From contig NW_006921536.1 of assembly GCF_000340215.1 (NCBI RefSeq), positions 4,971,964-5,035,963 of the forward strand: a stretch of 64,000 bases of DNA, written 5' to 3'. Source of the DNA: Pseudocercospora fijiensis CIRAD86. Taxonomy: Eukaryota; Ascomycota; Dothideomycetes; Mycosphaerellales; Mycosphaerellaceae. The notes below the pieces were generated by a model that searched no databases, had not been told where the DNA came from, and saw only the letters and a list, made by a program, of their open reading frames with translations. This document shows positions 1 to 12,500 of the stretch, one piece after another; the stretch's first letter is position 1, and each line of letters opens with the position of its first letter. The position numbers and the translations under genes are program-made.

Positions 1-1708
1 GTTTGGATGGATGGATGGATGGACTGCAAGCTGTCACATGTCATTGATAGACCAAGGCCAGCGAGGGTGCGAATAGCCTCCGCATCGAGCACGGAAATGG
101 CAGATCAGATCAGGATCCTGATTTAGGAGTACTGCTGTCTGAGGTAGGTACCGATGGAAATCGAAGGTGTCTGTAGGTACCTACATATTATTGCAAGGCA
201 AGGCATAGCAACGAGGTGAATCCATGCCATGCATGCAGATATCAAGCGTCGTGGTAGAAGTCTCATCTGGGAAAGAAATTCGGTCAGTAGTGACCTTGGT
301 GTATGTACAGTACAGTACAGTACAGTAAAAGTGATGAGGTTGCGTTGTTGTTGTCATCGAAAAAGAAAAAAAATCCCCTTTGATCACGGTCCGGGACTCG
401 CGTGTTCCATTTCGAATGTTTCAATTTTGTTTGTTCGCCAGTTGGAAAGCAGCGGCAGTGCTTGACAAATGAGCCCATTTGTTGGAATGTATACATGTAT
501 TCTAGTAACGAGTCGATGCACGCCGGCGGGAATTTGCGATTGGTCTCACGGACATCGACGGCGCTGGAATTGTACATAGTATGATCGTCTGATGGCGGCA
601 CTACTGTGGAAAGCAGCACCGCTATCACATATCCCGTCCAGCTGCCGATGTGGAGGTATGCATGTGAGCGGCCATTTTGGCTGCCACGTTCCAATGAGAA
701 CCGTCGTAGCGGGAAGTTGACCCCGTATGAAAGGAACCCCGTCCCAGCCTGGTACTATTTCAAGCAACACAAAAGTCTCATTGCTGACACACCGACCTGC
801 CTCATCTCGAACATGGAGCCTTGCATGTTGACCTTTGTCATCGGCTCTTTCCAGACACCCTGTTGACCGTTTTTGTACAAGTCGTGCTTGGGTGCGTGTT
901 GGCCCGGACAAAGGCGGGTAGCGTTTTGGGAGAGGGGCTGGGGAATTCGCAAGGACTTGGGGCCTTGATCCCTGATACCACATGCAGACATGGTGATTCA
1001 TTCTGATATCCGGCAGACCACAGCTCCATGTCTTGAGGCTAAACTGAAAAGGCAAATGGATGGTTCCTGGTATCCTTGCTGGGCATCACAGACATCGTCT
1101 CGCAGGGCTGCATAATAATGAAAAGATTGCATGTGCATGCAAGATGGGGGATGCCGTTTGAAGGTATTAGGGATGGGTGCAGATGCGAGTGCAAGTGCAA
1201 GTGCGGGATCCGGGTGATGTGCTCTCAAGAGTCAAGACGGCTGTCGAAGCACGGAGCCCAGGTCCGGGCCTGCATGTTCTCTCGCAGAGGATACCGCTTT
1301 CATTGAATCATGTGCCCCGTATACAACATGTCTGCAAGATCGTCGCTTTATACGACAGGTCTGCAAGATCGTGAGTCGTGCTCAAAGGCGGTGAACTATG
1401 CAATCGTCAGCAGTAGTGTGCGTGCAGAATGCGCAAGATAGTCCGATACTGACGTGTCTACGCGATGATCGCTGCAAGCATGACGATCTGCACTGTCCCA
1501 CAGGATAGGCAAGAAATCTGTACTTTGATACTTTGATGGGATTGAGGTTTTCAGTCTTGGATGCCGAGTGCTCGTCGCTACTGTGATCACGATTGTGCTT
1601 CAGAGTGCAATGCATGATCAAGAGACGTGGACCAATGATCCGGCGAATCCTGTCCCATGCTGTCTGATTCGAATTGGTTACGAACGACTGGCATGTCACT
1701 GTCAAGGT
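1..1708. other. Host intergenic DNA, 3' side of cardiolipin synthase
   Basis: Balanced-composition sequence with only short overlapping ORFs on both strands and no protein I recognise. It begins with a GATG/GGAT microsatellite (about 5-24) and contains a short CAGTA run near 306-327. Part of the right end is probably the 3' UTR of the minus-strand cardiolipin synthase gene. A gene running in from the left cannot be excluded. Confidence 0.5.
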
Positions 1709-2677
1709 CTATGTCTCTTTCTTGGCATGTTCTGACTCTGCTCCATCTTGGACGACTTGGTCGACGTTCCAAGCAAGCCAGGCCGCAGCGATCACACAGC
1801 TGCCGAATGTTGTACCAATAATGGCTCTGCCTCTAGACCCTTGCTTGGCCTTCAATTCTTCGTTGGAGCCTAGAATCGTGACCACATTCTTGAGGTAAGC
1901 ATAGCTGAGACCACTCCAAGCTGTAGTGGCAGCCACCAGGCATTGGAAATACCTCATTGCAGAGTGCAAATGGTCCGTGTTCAAGTCCAGACTCTGCAGT
2001 ATGCCTGTTTCATAGTCACCAGCAGTTATCACTGGTAGCGCGAGGGTGGAGCCGATAAGGATGAGCTGCAGGAAGGTATTGTACTTCGAGACCGTGGTGG
2101 GATGTACCTCGGCTGAAGGTAGCGAAAAGTCCCAATAACGGAGCAGCGTTTTTGGCGCCGGAAGCGAAGCATAGCGGTAGTATATTGCAGCCACTGCAAG
2201 AGATGCATCTCTGCCAAGAATCAAAGTCGCCAGATAAACTGTCGCGCGTCAGTCCCGAAGTGTGCAATTTGTGAAAAAGCGGGGAATCGCAATTGCCTTA
2301 CGCGGTATCGCTCCTTTCACCGCCAGGGTGACTGTGAGAATGATCATCAGTGCTTTATCGGCCATTGGGTCGATCACACTGCCAGCCACTGTTTGCAGCT
2401 TCCATTTCCGCGCGATCCACCCGTCCACCAGGTCTGTGATTGCTGCATATGCGAAGAGCCCGAGGGCCCAAGCATAGTGATCATGCAGGAATAGATACGC
2501 AGTGGCAGGTGCAGCGAACAATCGAGTGACGGTGAGGAAGTTGGGAAGATTGTAGATGTTCTCGTGCGGCGTCAAGCTCGTTAGGGAAGAGCGGACCTTG
2601 TTTCCTACAGCTTTAGTGCGTTCTCGAGCGAGCTTCAGAGTGTGCGTGATAGGCTGCTTCGGCGTTGGATGTGAAGA
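1709..2677 (-). CDS. CRD1: Cardiolipin synthase, mitochondrial (CDP-alcohol phosphatidyltransferase family); 5' exon missing
   Basis: Makes cardiolipin from CDP-diacylglycerol and phosphatidylglycerol in the mitochondrial inner membrane. The exon from about 2,677 to 2,302 encodes HENIYNLPNFLTVTRL and then the full CDP-alcohol phosphatidyltransferase signature DGxxARx8GxxxDxxxD (DGWIAR, then GSVIDPMADK). A 63-bp intron (2,301-2,239; GTAAGG donor, CTGAC branch point, CAG acceptor) joins KGAIP to LYLATLILGRD. The last exon (2,238-1,709) carries RYWDFSLPSAEVHPTTVSKYNT, typical of fungal and plant cardiolipin synthases, and several hydrophobic segments. Upstream of 2,677 the frame meets TAG directly after a likely CAG acceptor (2,680-2,678). 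The mitochondrial presequence therefore probably lies in another exon, perhaps in the open minus frame 3,039-2,690, where a CTAAC branch-like site precedes the acceptor. Product is confident; the N-terminus is not. Confidence 0.93.
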
Positions 2678-4503
2678 CTGCTACGTTCCGGAGGAGTTAG
2701 CTTGTTCACAACAACCGATGAGGCGTTCGCGGGTGGAGAGGGCTCCATTCGTGCAAGTCCTTCAGGTGTGGCGTTGAGAAGATCACGTGGGGGCTGGAAC
2801 AGTTCCTGTAGGGCAGTGGAACACGTCACAGTGGCAGAGGCGTAGCGAGGATCCAATTCGTGACATTGGCGGTGTAGTCGTGGTGTGCTGGAAACGTGCG
2901 CAGGCGGTGCTGCCGCATACGAGCCATCACAGCTCATCTGCGGCATGTCTGTCATCGGCGCGCGGTCGAGAAAGGTCTGCGAATGGCGTGGTGTCATTCG
3001 ATGAATGTCCGCGATGCCGTCGCCGTCCCGAAGTGACAAACAGAGCGACTTGTGGACTGTTGAGACCCAAGACCAGACGCCAGTGGGGTATCATCGCGCA
3101 CGATGAAGAACGAGCGTAAGATGGACGAAGGCGACTTACGCTACAGGGCGGATCAGCACTTGCTCGACCACTGGCTGGCTGCCGCTTGTGCCGCGAGTCC
3201 TCCGAGAGCAGGCGAAGTCGTGTTGATGTGGGCCAGGAAGCAGGTGTCCTGCGTAGACGATGTGAGTACATGCATGATCAGTACGCGTGGTCGTGGTTGA
3301 TCTAGTCACCGAAGGATGGGCCATGGTGTGCAGTGCTGCCGTTGAGCGTTCTGGCCAGAAGCTGAGCGATTTCTGGTGTTGAGAGCTCGCGCCTGAGAAA
3401 AACGAGGGACAAAAGGCACGGCGCGTGAGAGCTGCTTGCTCGGTGCAGGCACTTTGCCGGTGCGATTTACATGCTGAATATTGACACGCAGGTGTTGTTG
3501 AACGAATGCTCCTGCCATGTCGCTCTAATCCATGTCGCAGGGAAGTGATGTAGGAAGAATCAAGAATCACGTGGGGAAGCTGGAAAGAGTTCAACTTTGT
3601 GTCTCGCCGGATAGAGATGTATTACCCGGTGTCCGGAAGACCGCACGCAGAAGAATACGCGCGATGACAAGATCCGCACTTTCTCCGTATGGAAAGATCC
3701 GCAGAATCAATATACCGCACCGCACGGAGAAAAAAAGCACCAGCTGTTGCCTCGCTGCTGGTTACTGTTGCCATCTTTCTTCCCGTATCCGACCGGTCTT
3801 CTTGCAGTGAAGAGGATCCACAGCAGGGATCTCGAAGACTTCCAAGCACCAAGACGCCCGAACTACTGTAGCATACTTCCGGCATGCGACTAAGCGAAAC
3901 CATCATTTGTCTTGGAGCTTACCGCGAACGTTGTTCCTGGAATGAAAGCAGACTTCACCAACGCGTGTGGGGCCAAAGATTTCGAGGTCATGATGACTTT
4001 CAAAGCATGCTTCGAATTTCGTCTTTTCTCCTCACACTTTCCATACTCGTATTAGCTATAGCGATGAGTTATACTCATGTAGCAGAGGTATGGCCGCAAG
4101 GCACCCCAGTACCAGAGCAGAACGCTTCCCATTCAATCCATCCCCGCTCATTGCTCGTGAAATTCCCTCCATGCCAGTACCACCGCCACATTACCATTGT
4201 CGCAGTGTTGAATCGTCACATTGGAAAACGCCCGCCCATTCTTCAAAAATCTCCCATTCTCGAAGCCATCCAAGCCTTTCAAATCTCCTTCAAGTCCTCA
4301 TCGTGACGGAGCTTGCCTTCCCTCCTCATCCTACCATGACCTGCCGTGCAAATTCACGATCCACTGGGCGGCGCATAATCGTCGCCATTTGCGTAACATT
4401 TGAGCACATTGATTGTACTTCAGCCGACGTCTTTCCTACCTCTCACGACATCGTCATCATCATCATCATCACCTCCAGATCCTTGTCTGCGGTGGGCTTC
4501 ATT
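2678..4503. other. Intergenic / 5' end of cardiolipin synthase gene / 3' UTR of WOPR gene
   Basis: Contains the probable first exon and promoter of the minus-strand cardiolipin synthase (open frame about 3,039-2,690, Arg/Ser/Pro-rich) and, at the right, the 3' UTR of the WOPR gene with a CAT microsatellite (about 4,452-4,470). Several short ORFs overlap on both strands without recognisable motifs. I see no other supported gene. Confidence 0.4.
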
Positions 4504-6080
4504 CTATGTAGCATAAGGCGTTGGCTGAGCAGCATGCGGTGCAGGTGGATAGCTGTATGATTGACCATTAGGTGCAGGTGCAGAGTAATTCGAGCTGTTG
4601 CTGATGCCGAGGCCATTCATTTCGGCGCTGGAATGCCCTGACTGCGGTGCTGGAGGAACTCCATACGAGCTCGAGCGGTATGGCATGCCTGCGTTGTGCA
4701 TCTGTCCATTAGGGTCTTGAGCAGGCGTGCCTGGATGACCCGACTGTGGACTCTTCACCGACGGATGAGGCGACTGAGTCACCGCGCTTTGCGAAGCACT
4801 CTGAACGCCGTAGCTCTGAGTTGGAGATCGCACTGCGTAAGGTTGTGATCCTGCATTGCTGTACATTCCCTGCGGCTGTCCATTGGTCGGAGGGCTGTAA
4901 GACTGTAGAAACGTCAGCTCAAGTGCTCGATAGAAGGAGCAAAAGCCACACATACAGAAGGCTGGTACATTCCAGACGGGTTGGATTGCGAACCATTGCG
5001 ACCCTGCATCGGTGGGTAAGATGGAGCATATTGATTTCCGTATGGCATGCTCTGGGTAGTCGACTGGCTCTCAGTCTTGGCGACAGATCCGTGTTGTTGT
5101 TCCGGGGGTTTGTAATAACTCCCTCCATACGGCTGGGTGCTGTATTGTGGTCCGCCGTAGGGCATTGCGCCCGCAGACGCTGGCTGAGTTGGCCACGCTG
5201 TGCCCGTGGTGACACTACCGTACATCCCGGCTCCTGTGGAAGCGGTCATCCCGTACATGCCCGGGTATTGGCGACCGAAGTACTGTCCGGGAGCTACACC
5301 ATAGCCTTGCATCGAAGAGTACATCATTTGTGGATGTGCGTTCATGTGGCCGTCAATGGCGTAGTGCTCAGTCTCCTCGACTGGCGCGCGGAAATTCTGC
5401 TTCAGGTACAGCTCTGGGCGGACGGAAATGTTCTGTAGCCTGGCATCGGACAATGGACGTGGCAGCAAGTTATTCTTCACGTCGTCAACCTTGTAATAGG
5501 AAACCATGTGGTGAGAGATGCCGTTCACGGAAATGCTCATCGTCTTCTTGACCAGTCCATCGGGGCGGAAACCGTAACTGTCTACAAGACTGCCGATGAG
5601 CGAGCGCTCGAGCTCCTTGTCTTGGTCTGTCGATGGGATTTCTGGCTTCAGTTCGCCGCCGACGTTTGGTGTAGGGGGGGTGAGTGGGGCGGGCATCTGC
5701 TCGTTCTCCGTGCCATCCGAGTCTCGTCGTGGGTAAGGCTCGCCTGGCATGCTGGTTCTCTTGCGCTTCATGGCGCGCTTCTTCTCGCCAGGAGGAAAGG
5801 GCTTTTCCAGCTCGCGGTAAATAAGAAAGTTGCCAAGAATACGGCTAGGGCTCCACGCAACGCCGTCAGTCCATCGTTTGATGCCGGACGCGTTTTCCTC
5901 GTAAATGAAGATGCTGCCACTCTTGATGAGTGAGCTGCGTTCTCGGTCGTGTGGACGACGAGGCACATGGTGAAGCTTTCCGCTGAGACACGCCTCGAAC
6001 AGGACCAGTCCGTCCATGCTGTTGTGCACAAAGCCATGAAAGGTGGGAACCAGCGGTCCTGCGCCGCCGCCTGTGCTCAT
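4504..6080 (-). CDS. wor1: WOPR-domain transcription regulator (Gti1/Pac2 family, Wor1/Ryp1/Sge1 type)
   Basis: Nuclear DNA-binding master regulator of morphology, effector expression or secondary metabolism in fungi (family knowledge). Two exons: 6,080-4,956 and 4,902-4,504, separated by a 53-bp intron (GTATGT donor, CTGAC branch point, CTACAG acceptor) in phase 0, giving about 507 aa. WOPRa spans roughly residues 10-95 and includes FHGFVHNSMDGL and the hallmark RWTDGVAWSPSR (69-80). A basic NLS-like stretch KKRAMKRKR follows at 100-108, then a Pro/acidic linker. WOPRb (about 160-215) has SLVDSYGFRPDGLVKKT and HHMVSYY. The C-terminal half is a low-complexity Gly/Tyr/Gln/Ser/Pro tail, typical of these proteins. 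No stops or frameshifts. The upstream region is very long, as for WOR1-type genes. Orthology to Wor1/Ryp1/Sge1 rather than to the shorter Pac2 paralogue is inferred from the long GYQ-rich tail. Confidence 0.95.
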
Positions 6081-6350
6081 GTTGGACTGGGGGATGTGTG
6101 GGATTGAATGTGGAGTGAAAGATGGCGCGTCAGTTGCAGCGCCTGGTTACCGGCAGGTGCGAAGTCCGGCGGATGCCAGTGAACACGGCCTGCGCGTTGT
6201 CGTCAGAGGGCCGTGGTGGAGCGCGAGGTGGTGCAAGACGCGCGTGGAGTGCTGTAATATAAAGTTGCTGTGATCTTCCGTGCCGACACTCAGATTTTGA
6301 GTGCGCTGGCGGGGTCCAGGAAGAAGGAGCGCGTCAAAGAATATGCGAAG

Positions 6351-6351
<1 letters not shown>

Positions 6352-6387
<36 letters not shown>
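6352..6387. repeat. (AGC)12 trinucleotide microsatellite upstream of the WOPR gene
   Basis: Uninterrupted AGC repeat of 36 bp, about 270 bp upstream of the WOPR start codon, hence in its 5' UTR or promoter. On the WOPR coding strand it reads GCT. Confidence 0.95.
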
Positions 6388-6388
<1 letters not shown>

Positions 6389-6930
6389 CTCGCAAGGCTC
6401 AAGCGTCGTTGCACTGTGAGTGGTGGTTAGCTTGTGAAGCGAGCGGGTGGTGGTGCTTGTGAACGGGGCACGCACAAGCACAAGCGCGGTGATGGCGGGC
6501 GAAAAGAAGCGCGGTGGAGGGTAGTCGCAAGTGCTAGCGCAGAGAGAAACACAAAAAGTGCGGCAGCGCTGAGGTGGTAGGTTTGCAGAAGTTCTTGTAC
6601 CTGATGGATGCAGAAGGCTAAGTGGCTGCTCAAGGTTGATGGCGTAGTGAAGATCAAAAGCTTCAGGCTGCGGTGGAAGGTTCGGGCTGGGCGAATTTAA
6701 GAAATGGGATTCGCAGGTGCAGGCGCAGGTTGATGAGCGTGGAGATGGGAAGGAGGGCCTTGGGTCTCAGCAGGTAGACTTTGCGGGCAGCGCAAGTCGT
6801 GGGCAGCGGACGGACGTGCAGTGCCAGAGCCAGAGCCAGAGCGAGAGCAGGAGCATCGACTAAGGTCGTGCGCAGAGTGGAGGGGACCGCGGACAGACTC
6901 GCAAGTCAGTGGACACTACTGGGCACAGGC

Positions 6931-6988
6931 GTGAGGGCGAGGGCGAGGGCGAGGGCGAGGGCGCGGGCGAGGGCGAGGGTGAGGGTAG
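6931..6988. repeat. GAGGGC hexanucleotide tract
   Basis: Near-perfect tandem GAGGGC units with a few substitutions (GCGGGC, GAGGGT), in the WOPR upstream region. The neighbouring 6,820-6,855 is a degenerate CCAGAG/GCGAGA repeat. Confidence 0.9.
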
Positions 6989-9557
6989 GCACTGTGCGGG
7001 CAGCGGTAACCTAGAAATGCCTCTTGACGACACTCCCCCGCCGTTAAGCATAAGAGCGACAGAGTTCAGGCTGACCGGCTCACGACGATAGAGTTCAATG
7101 TGAGCAACGGCCGGCGTGGGATTCGCTGGCCGTGCGCGCTTGCAGGCCAGGCACGTCGGTCGTCCAGCACAATCGCTGCCACGCCCGCTGCACTCAGTTA
7201 GGCTGCGGAGCTGCTCCACTGGGAACCGCTGGCCCAAGGGTTCGTCTGATGGGCAGAGCGCGGCAGCGGTGCTGGGTCCTGCCTGCGCTAACAGCGATTG
7301 TGAGGCCTCCATGTCCAGCAAGCGTGCATGCCGGCCTGTTGCATAAAACTGCACTGCACGGCTGGTGCCGCGCGACGACTTACCAGCTGTGGAGGGAGAT
7401 GCGCATCCCAATCCCGGTAGTGGGCGTGCTGTGCCGACGCGACAGAAGCTGGAGAAGAGAGGCGCAGGGCGATGCGAGCAGATGGTTGCAGATTAGATTG
7501 CTGAGCTTGGTGCGAGCGAGCGAGCGTGCGTCTGGCGCGAGGTCGTGCTAGAAGTGCTGGAAGTGCTTCGTGCTCCAGGCCCTAGCGTCTAGCGCGTTGA
7601 ATTTCGACGTGCTGGGCACTCGGGAGAGGACTAAGGTGGTAAGGTGGTTAGGTGGTACGAGGTCACGGCCTGCCCGGCAGGAATATTAGTAGCGTCTCCA
7701 CCGCACGACTACTGCGCTGCCCAGTGCACCGTACAGCAAGACTAGAGAGCCCAGCATGCGCGAGGCAGCCTGCCTAAGCTGGGATTCGGAAGATTCCCCT
7801 GCTCGCCATGGGCTATAACAGCCGCGCGAGCGCTGCAGCGAACATCCTGCCCACCGATAATCACACACCCGTCCAGGACCGCCCGTCCAGCACTCGAGCA
7901 GCAGGGAAGCCCGCTGCTCCTGTCTAGCCACTCAGCCTGCAGATCCGGAAGGCTCGAGCCGTTGATGAGACTGCGCATCCCAGCACCACGGAATTGCGCA
8001 GGACACCGGCTTGAGCTCGGCGGGCCACGGCCAATAGCGCCAACATGTGAATAATGTACCAGAGCACACCTGCGCGAGGCAGTGGCAGCATGCCAAACAA
8101 GGACAGCAGCGCCAGGAAGCCTGGCAAATGGGCCAACTACATACTGTACCAACCAGCAACGCATCACTTGCCATGTGTGCGTGGGTGGCGACGTTGTTGA
8201 ATGTGGATAGCCCTCTTGCCATAATGCCATTGCCTTTCGGCCTGTTACCTCCCGCGAGCTTGTTCTGCTGCCAACACTTCTGGGGTTCGAGGTTGTTCGC
8301 CGTCGACAGGTCACTCAGCACCGTCAGCACGCAGCCTTCCGTTCACAGAGTTTGATATGCACGCCTGTAATAACCGGCTGTCCAACTACTGCGCAGTCGA
8401 TCATTCACCACGGCTGTGTTGGACTCTGCCCCAGAGCCAGATCTGACCAGAGACCTTCGCAGGAATCTCAAATCGCGCTGGGCTTGCATCTACTCACCAC
8501 GGCGGCCATTCAAAGCACAAGCGGCAGCTTTCTCCTAGCGTGGCATTTCCCAGTAGCCGTTGCGGGCAAGCGCACCAAAGGCGGCCGGCTTGGGGCAGGC
8601 AGGAACAAACGAGCAGCGATATCCGGAAGAGCATGACTAGCAGGTCTGGTCTTGCAGTGCTGCGTGCGCGAGGGCTCTCCGGTGGCCGGACGTCTTCTGC
8701 CATGTCATGCATGGTCTAGCCAGCAAGCCACGTACGAGAGCGCGTCTGAGCGTCTCCCCAGCCCCAGCGCAGTGCAGCGCAGTCAGATTGGCTTCACACC
8801 TTCTATGGAATTGTAGTGTTGTGGGTTTACAGCCCCTGAGAAATGGAGGTTGTGTACATCGTATATTATACTGGTGTACACCCATGGATACACATCGGGT
8901 ATACCCGAATACCAGGATATCCGAGCAATATTAAGCAGCTTGGCGGGTTGTAGGCGGGATATCAGCGTATCCGATAACTCCGCCTTGTGTATACACAACG
9001 AGCTCGCCTAAAAGGGTCGTATACATAGTGTATTACAGAGCGTGTACACCATCCACAGGTTGGTGGACCCCATCACTATGGAATTGGCTTACACGCTCTG
9101 CAGCATCCCTTGGAACGGTGTGAACTCTAAGGCAGCTGCCGACAGTGGTGGAATGAGAAGCTTGATGAAACGTTCTGCAGCACGAACTACACCTCCACGG
9201 AAGTTGATATTGTTATTATCGATGAACGAGATGGATTTCTGTGATGAGGATGCGCTGCTGCTCGGTCAGATAGTGCCCTGCCCTGCCCTGCCCTGCACTG
9301 CCGAGATTCGATTCGCTCGCGGATCTGCACGATCGAGAAGGGAATTGCGGTGCGGTGCATGCAGGCGATCCGTCTTCATCGAACTCCACATCGCAAACCA
9401 GGATGCATCATCGCTCCCCCGAGGCAGCCAAAGCCACCACCACTCGCTTCATCCGCGAGAATTCCCTTGACGCAACATCATTCGTGGTTTCAGGTGGATT
9501 CATGACCAATCACTAGCTTCCACCCACAATACCGTCCACACGGCGCTAGCGTCGAGA

Positions 9558-12500
9558 TTGCTGACCAAACAGGAAAGGCGGGGCGTTGACACATCTGCAA
9601 TAATGTTCGGTACTTCTCAACCAGACGTCCAGAAGCAGTCTGCAGCGAGCCCATATGCCAGGCGCAGGCGATGCGCTCTTGTGTGGCTGAGCGCACCGCG
9701 AAATGGTGAGGTTGATGAGAGTGTGCTCACGATGCATTGCTCTGTTAGCCGGCAAGTCCCAAACATTAGCCGCATGGGCCGGCCTGCGAACCAATATCGC
9801 ACGGCGGAATACCCTATGCTGCACTGCTCCAGAAATCAAATTGCAAAGCCATCGCTCGGTAGAGGCAAGGACCACCGACCACATCATGGCACTACATGGA
9901 TGATTGACTATCGTAGCCGCTGCCTGACTACTGATGAATTTGTGCCTCTCACGAGCGCCGAAGTCCTTTTCGCAACCTCTCCTCGGGACACCACTACTCT
10001 TGGCGCTACCGCCATACGTGGGGCCTCAATAACTCCCACCATGAGCATGAAGTGCTTGTCTTGTCCAGTCACCGTCTCTTCGCCGAATTGGCCACGCCTG
10101 GGCCCCGACGACGATATCAACGACTCGTGGCGCGGCATTAGCCTTCTTCAATCTTACTGCAGACACAACGGCAAAGCCATTGCGCTGGGTCAGTCGCAAA
10201 CCATGCTATATCACCAGCTTCGCAAGAGCCCACGCCATTTATTTAGTCGAGTGGACATGTCGTTGGCTATTGCACACAATGCCCTTGCGACATTTCGAAA
10301 CGTATTCGAGTGTCCAAGAAATCTGGAAAGCAGGTCGATCTTGATGTTTCAGGTCCTTAGGAGCGGCGCAGTGCTCTGAGTAATGGTGCTCGGCGACGCT
10401 GCATAACCTCGGTTCTGGCGGATCTCTGCTACATCTCGCCCTTCGAAGGCGCATTTGGGCCGCCCATGTTGGATGTTGCATCTGCAATAGCACTTGCGTT
10501 ATAGCATGCGACCCTTGAACTTTGAGTTTGAGGATGGCGAGTCGTGAAGCGTGCAGATCTGAGGTCTCAATACCTTCGCCAACTGTGCGACAACTATACT
10601 GTCGGTATTTGGGAAGGCACGAAAGTGCCTACTGACATCACTCTTCAAATTTTCAACGACAACCAGATTAACGGACCATTCATCGGGCTAGCGGCTCGCA
10701 ACTCGCAACCCAAATCACATCAATGCTCCAGCAGATTTGTTTCACTCCGCCCAGGTGACATGAAGACATATCGACAAGTGGAAATGAAACCCTTCTGTCC
10801 TAACCAGTTTCTCGGAATCGATCTCCTGCAACAGCCATTGCACCACTGCGATGCCAATGACTCGAACTATAGGCCGTCCAGCTTAATATCGATTATTACG
10901 TGCATCCATCATCAGCATTAAAGGATGAGCGACAGCTTATCAGGCGCTTGACCGCCATTATTTACTCAGTCATCGGTCTCTGCCATTCAACACGAATCAC
11001 ATAGTAAGCTCATTTGCAAACAACACGTCTTCAGATTCACATACCGACGATACGCCCAAAGAAGCAATCTAGGATGTCGCAGTGCTCAGGTTCCCCCGAC
11101 TTTGCATTGAATGCTTCCCATGTGCCGCTTAGAAGCACCCAGCTATCGCAAGACAGCTCATCCCAGTCCAAAAGCTGGCTGAACGAACCGATAGGAATGC
11201 TCGTATCAGTCAGTGCAGGCAACATGCCTTCTACAGCTCTCGTGGCCGCACATCAGGCGGGTAAAGCTTTCTAAACTGAGATACCTCTTCCCGCGAGTGA
11301 AGTTCATGATAGGCATTTTTAAAAGATGTTTCTCCTTCCCCAGAATTGCTATTCAATATCAAGAAGCTGGTGAAAATGCCGAGAATTCGAGACCGAATGT
11401 TGTGGCAGAAGAAAGGTCTACGGTCACAGTGGTGCCACCGCAATTGTCCTGCGACTGGAGAACAACTGGCTGACCCTTCGGCAGAGTGGTGCTCTTGCTT
11501 TGTTGCGCACCACTTCTGTCTGACAAAGCAAAGCAAAGTTGCAAAATCAGGAACGGGAATCAAAGACAGTCGCGTCAACCAGTCGTCCAAGTAAGCTCTC
11601 CTAGCTGCTGAACTCTGTGGTGTGATCTCCGTGACTAAGTTCTAACGAAATAGAACAGAGTTGATGAACACATGGCAAGCATCTTAGGCTCGAGCCCCGA
11701 GTGCATCTGCCGTGCCGTCGCGGTTAGGAACTCTAACTTGCTCAATTGTGACGATTGGGAGATACCGTACCGCAGTCCATTCTTGCACAAGCTGGACATC
11801 TGAACAAAATCTGCTGGCGAGCTCAAGTAGTCTTGCCCTATGCGACGCTATTCTCCTGCTTCGTGTGGACGGTGTGTACTATAGTGATTTTGAACAAATT
11901 GATACTACAGCTGAAGTCGAGGATCGCTGCTTATTCTTGCAAGGGTGCGATGTGAGGCCATCACAAGCCGCTCCTGCCAAGAGGCGTTATGGCATGGCCA
12001 GCACAAAAGCGGAAGCCTGGAGGCTTGTGTACTGTCCCACAAACTAAGCAACACGTCTCGACAACACCGGCCAGCTCTACCACGATTGGTTTCCACTGCT
12101 ATGTACTGCAGCCGTCCTCGGTCTCCGTCAGGCAGCTTCTGGCTTCTCCTGGTCGTCTTGGCCTCGGCAGTTCAGCCAGCAAACAGGAACGAATCGCATC
12201 TTCCCAGCCAGTCCTTGCAAAGGGAGAAAACTGGGTGTGGGTGAGCAGTGAGCACTGAGCTGAGAGCAAGGTTTGCACTAGCAAGAGCTGGCATCTTGCA
12301 TGATGCACCCATCCATCCCACCAACCTGCAGGGTGTCTCTCCTGCACAATGCAACGCGCTCATCATTCTTCACACACAAGGACAGGACTCAAGCCTCAAG
12401 GATATCGCGCGCAAATTGTTGGGCACACGAAAGAATGCCGGCGTCGATGAGATGATCCCGTCTTCGTGTGCTAAAGAGGCCCCGTGGTCCGTCTACAGGC

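Larger units (their letters stand above)
6081..9557. other. Long 5' / promoter region of the WOPR gene; no supported gene
   Basis: About 3.5 kb without a convincing ORF. The many short ORFs overlap on both strands and are rich in Arg/Ser/Cys. It contains the AGC and GAGGGC tracts, and a patch of GTATAC/TGTACA-rich short palindromes at 8,840-9,060. WOR1-family genes in other fungi have unusually long regulatory regions and 5' UTRs, so this stretch may be regulatory; that is inference. Confidence 0.4.

Noticed and set aside
8840..9060. GTATAC/TGTACA-rich patch as a transposon terminus
   Set aside because: Only short scattered palindromes; no matching inverted repeat or duplication found nearby.
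9558..10379. 273-codon plus-strand ORF as a host gene
   Set aside because: No domain, Arg/Ser/His/Cys-rich composition, no intron signals that improve it, and overlapping ORFs on the other strand; in balanced-composition DNA a frame of this length can occur by chance.
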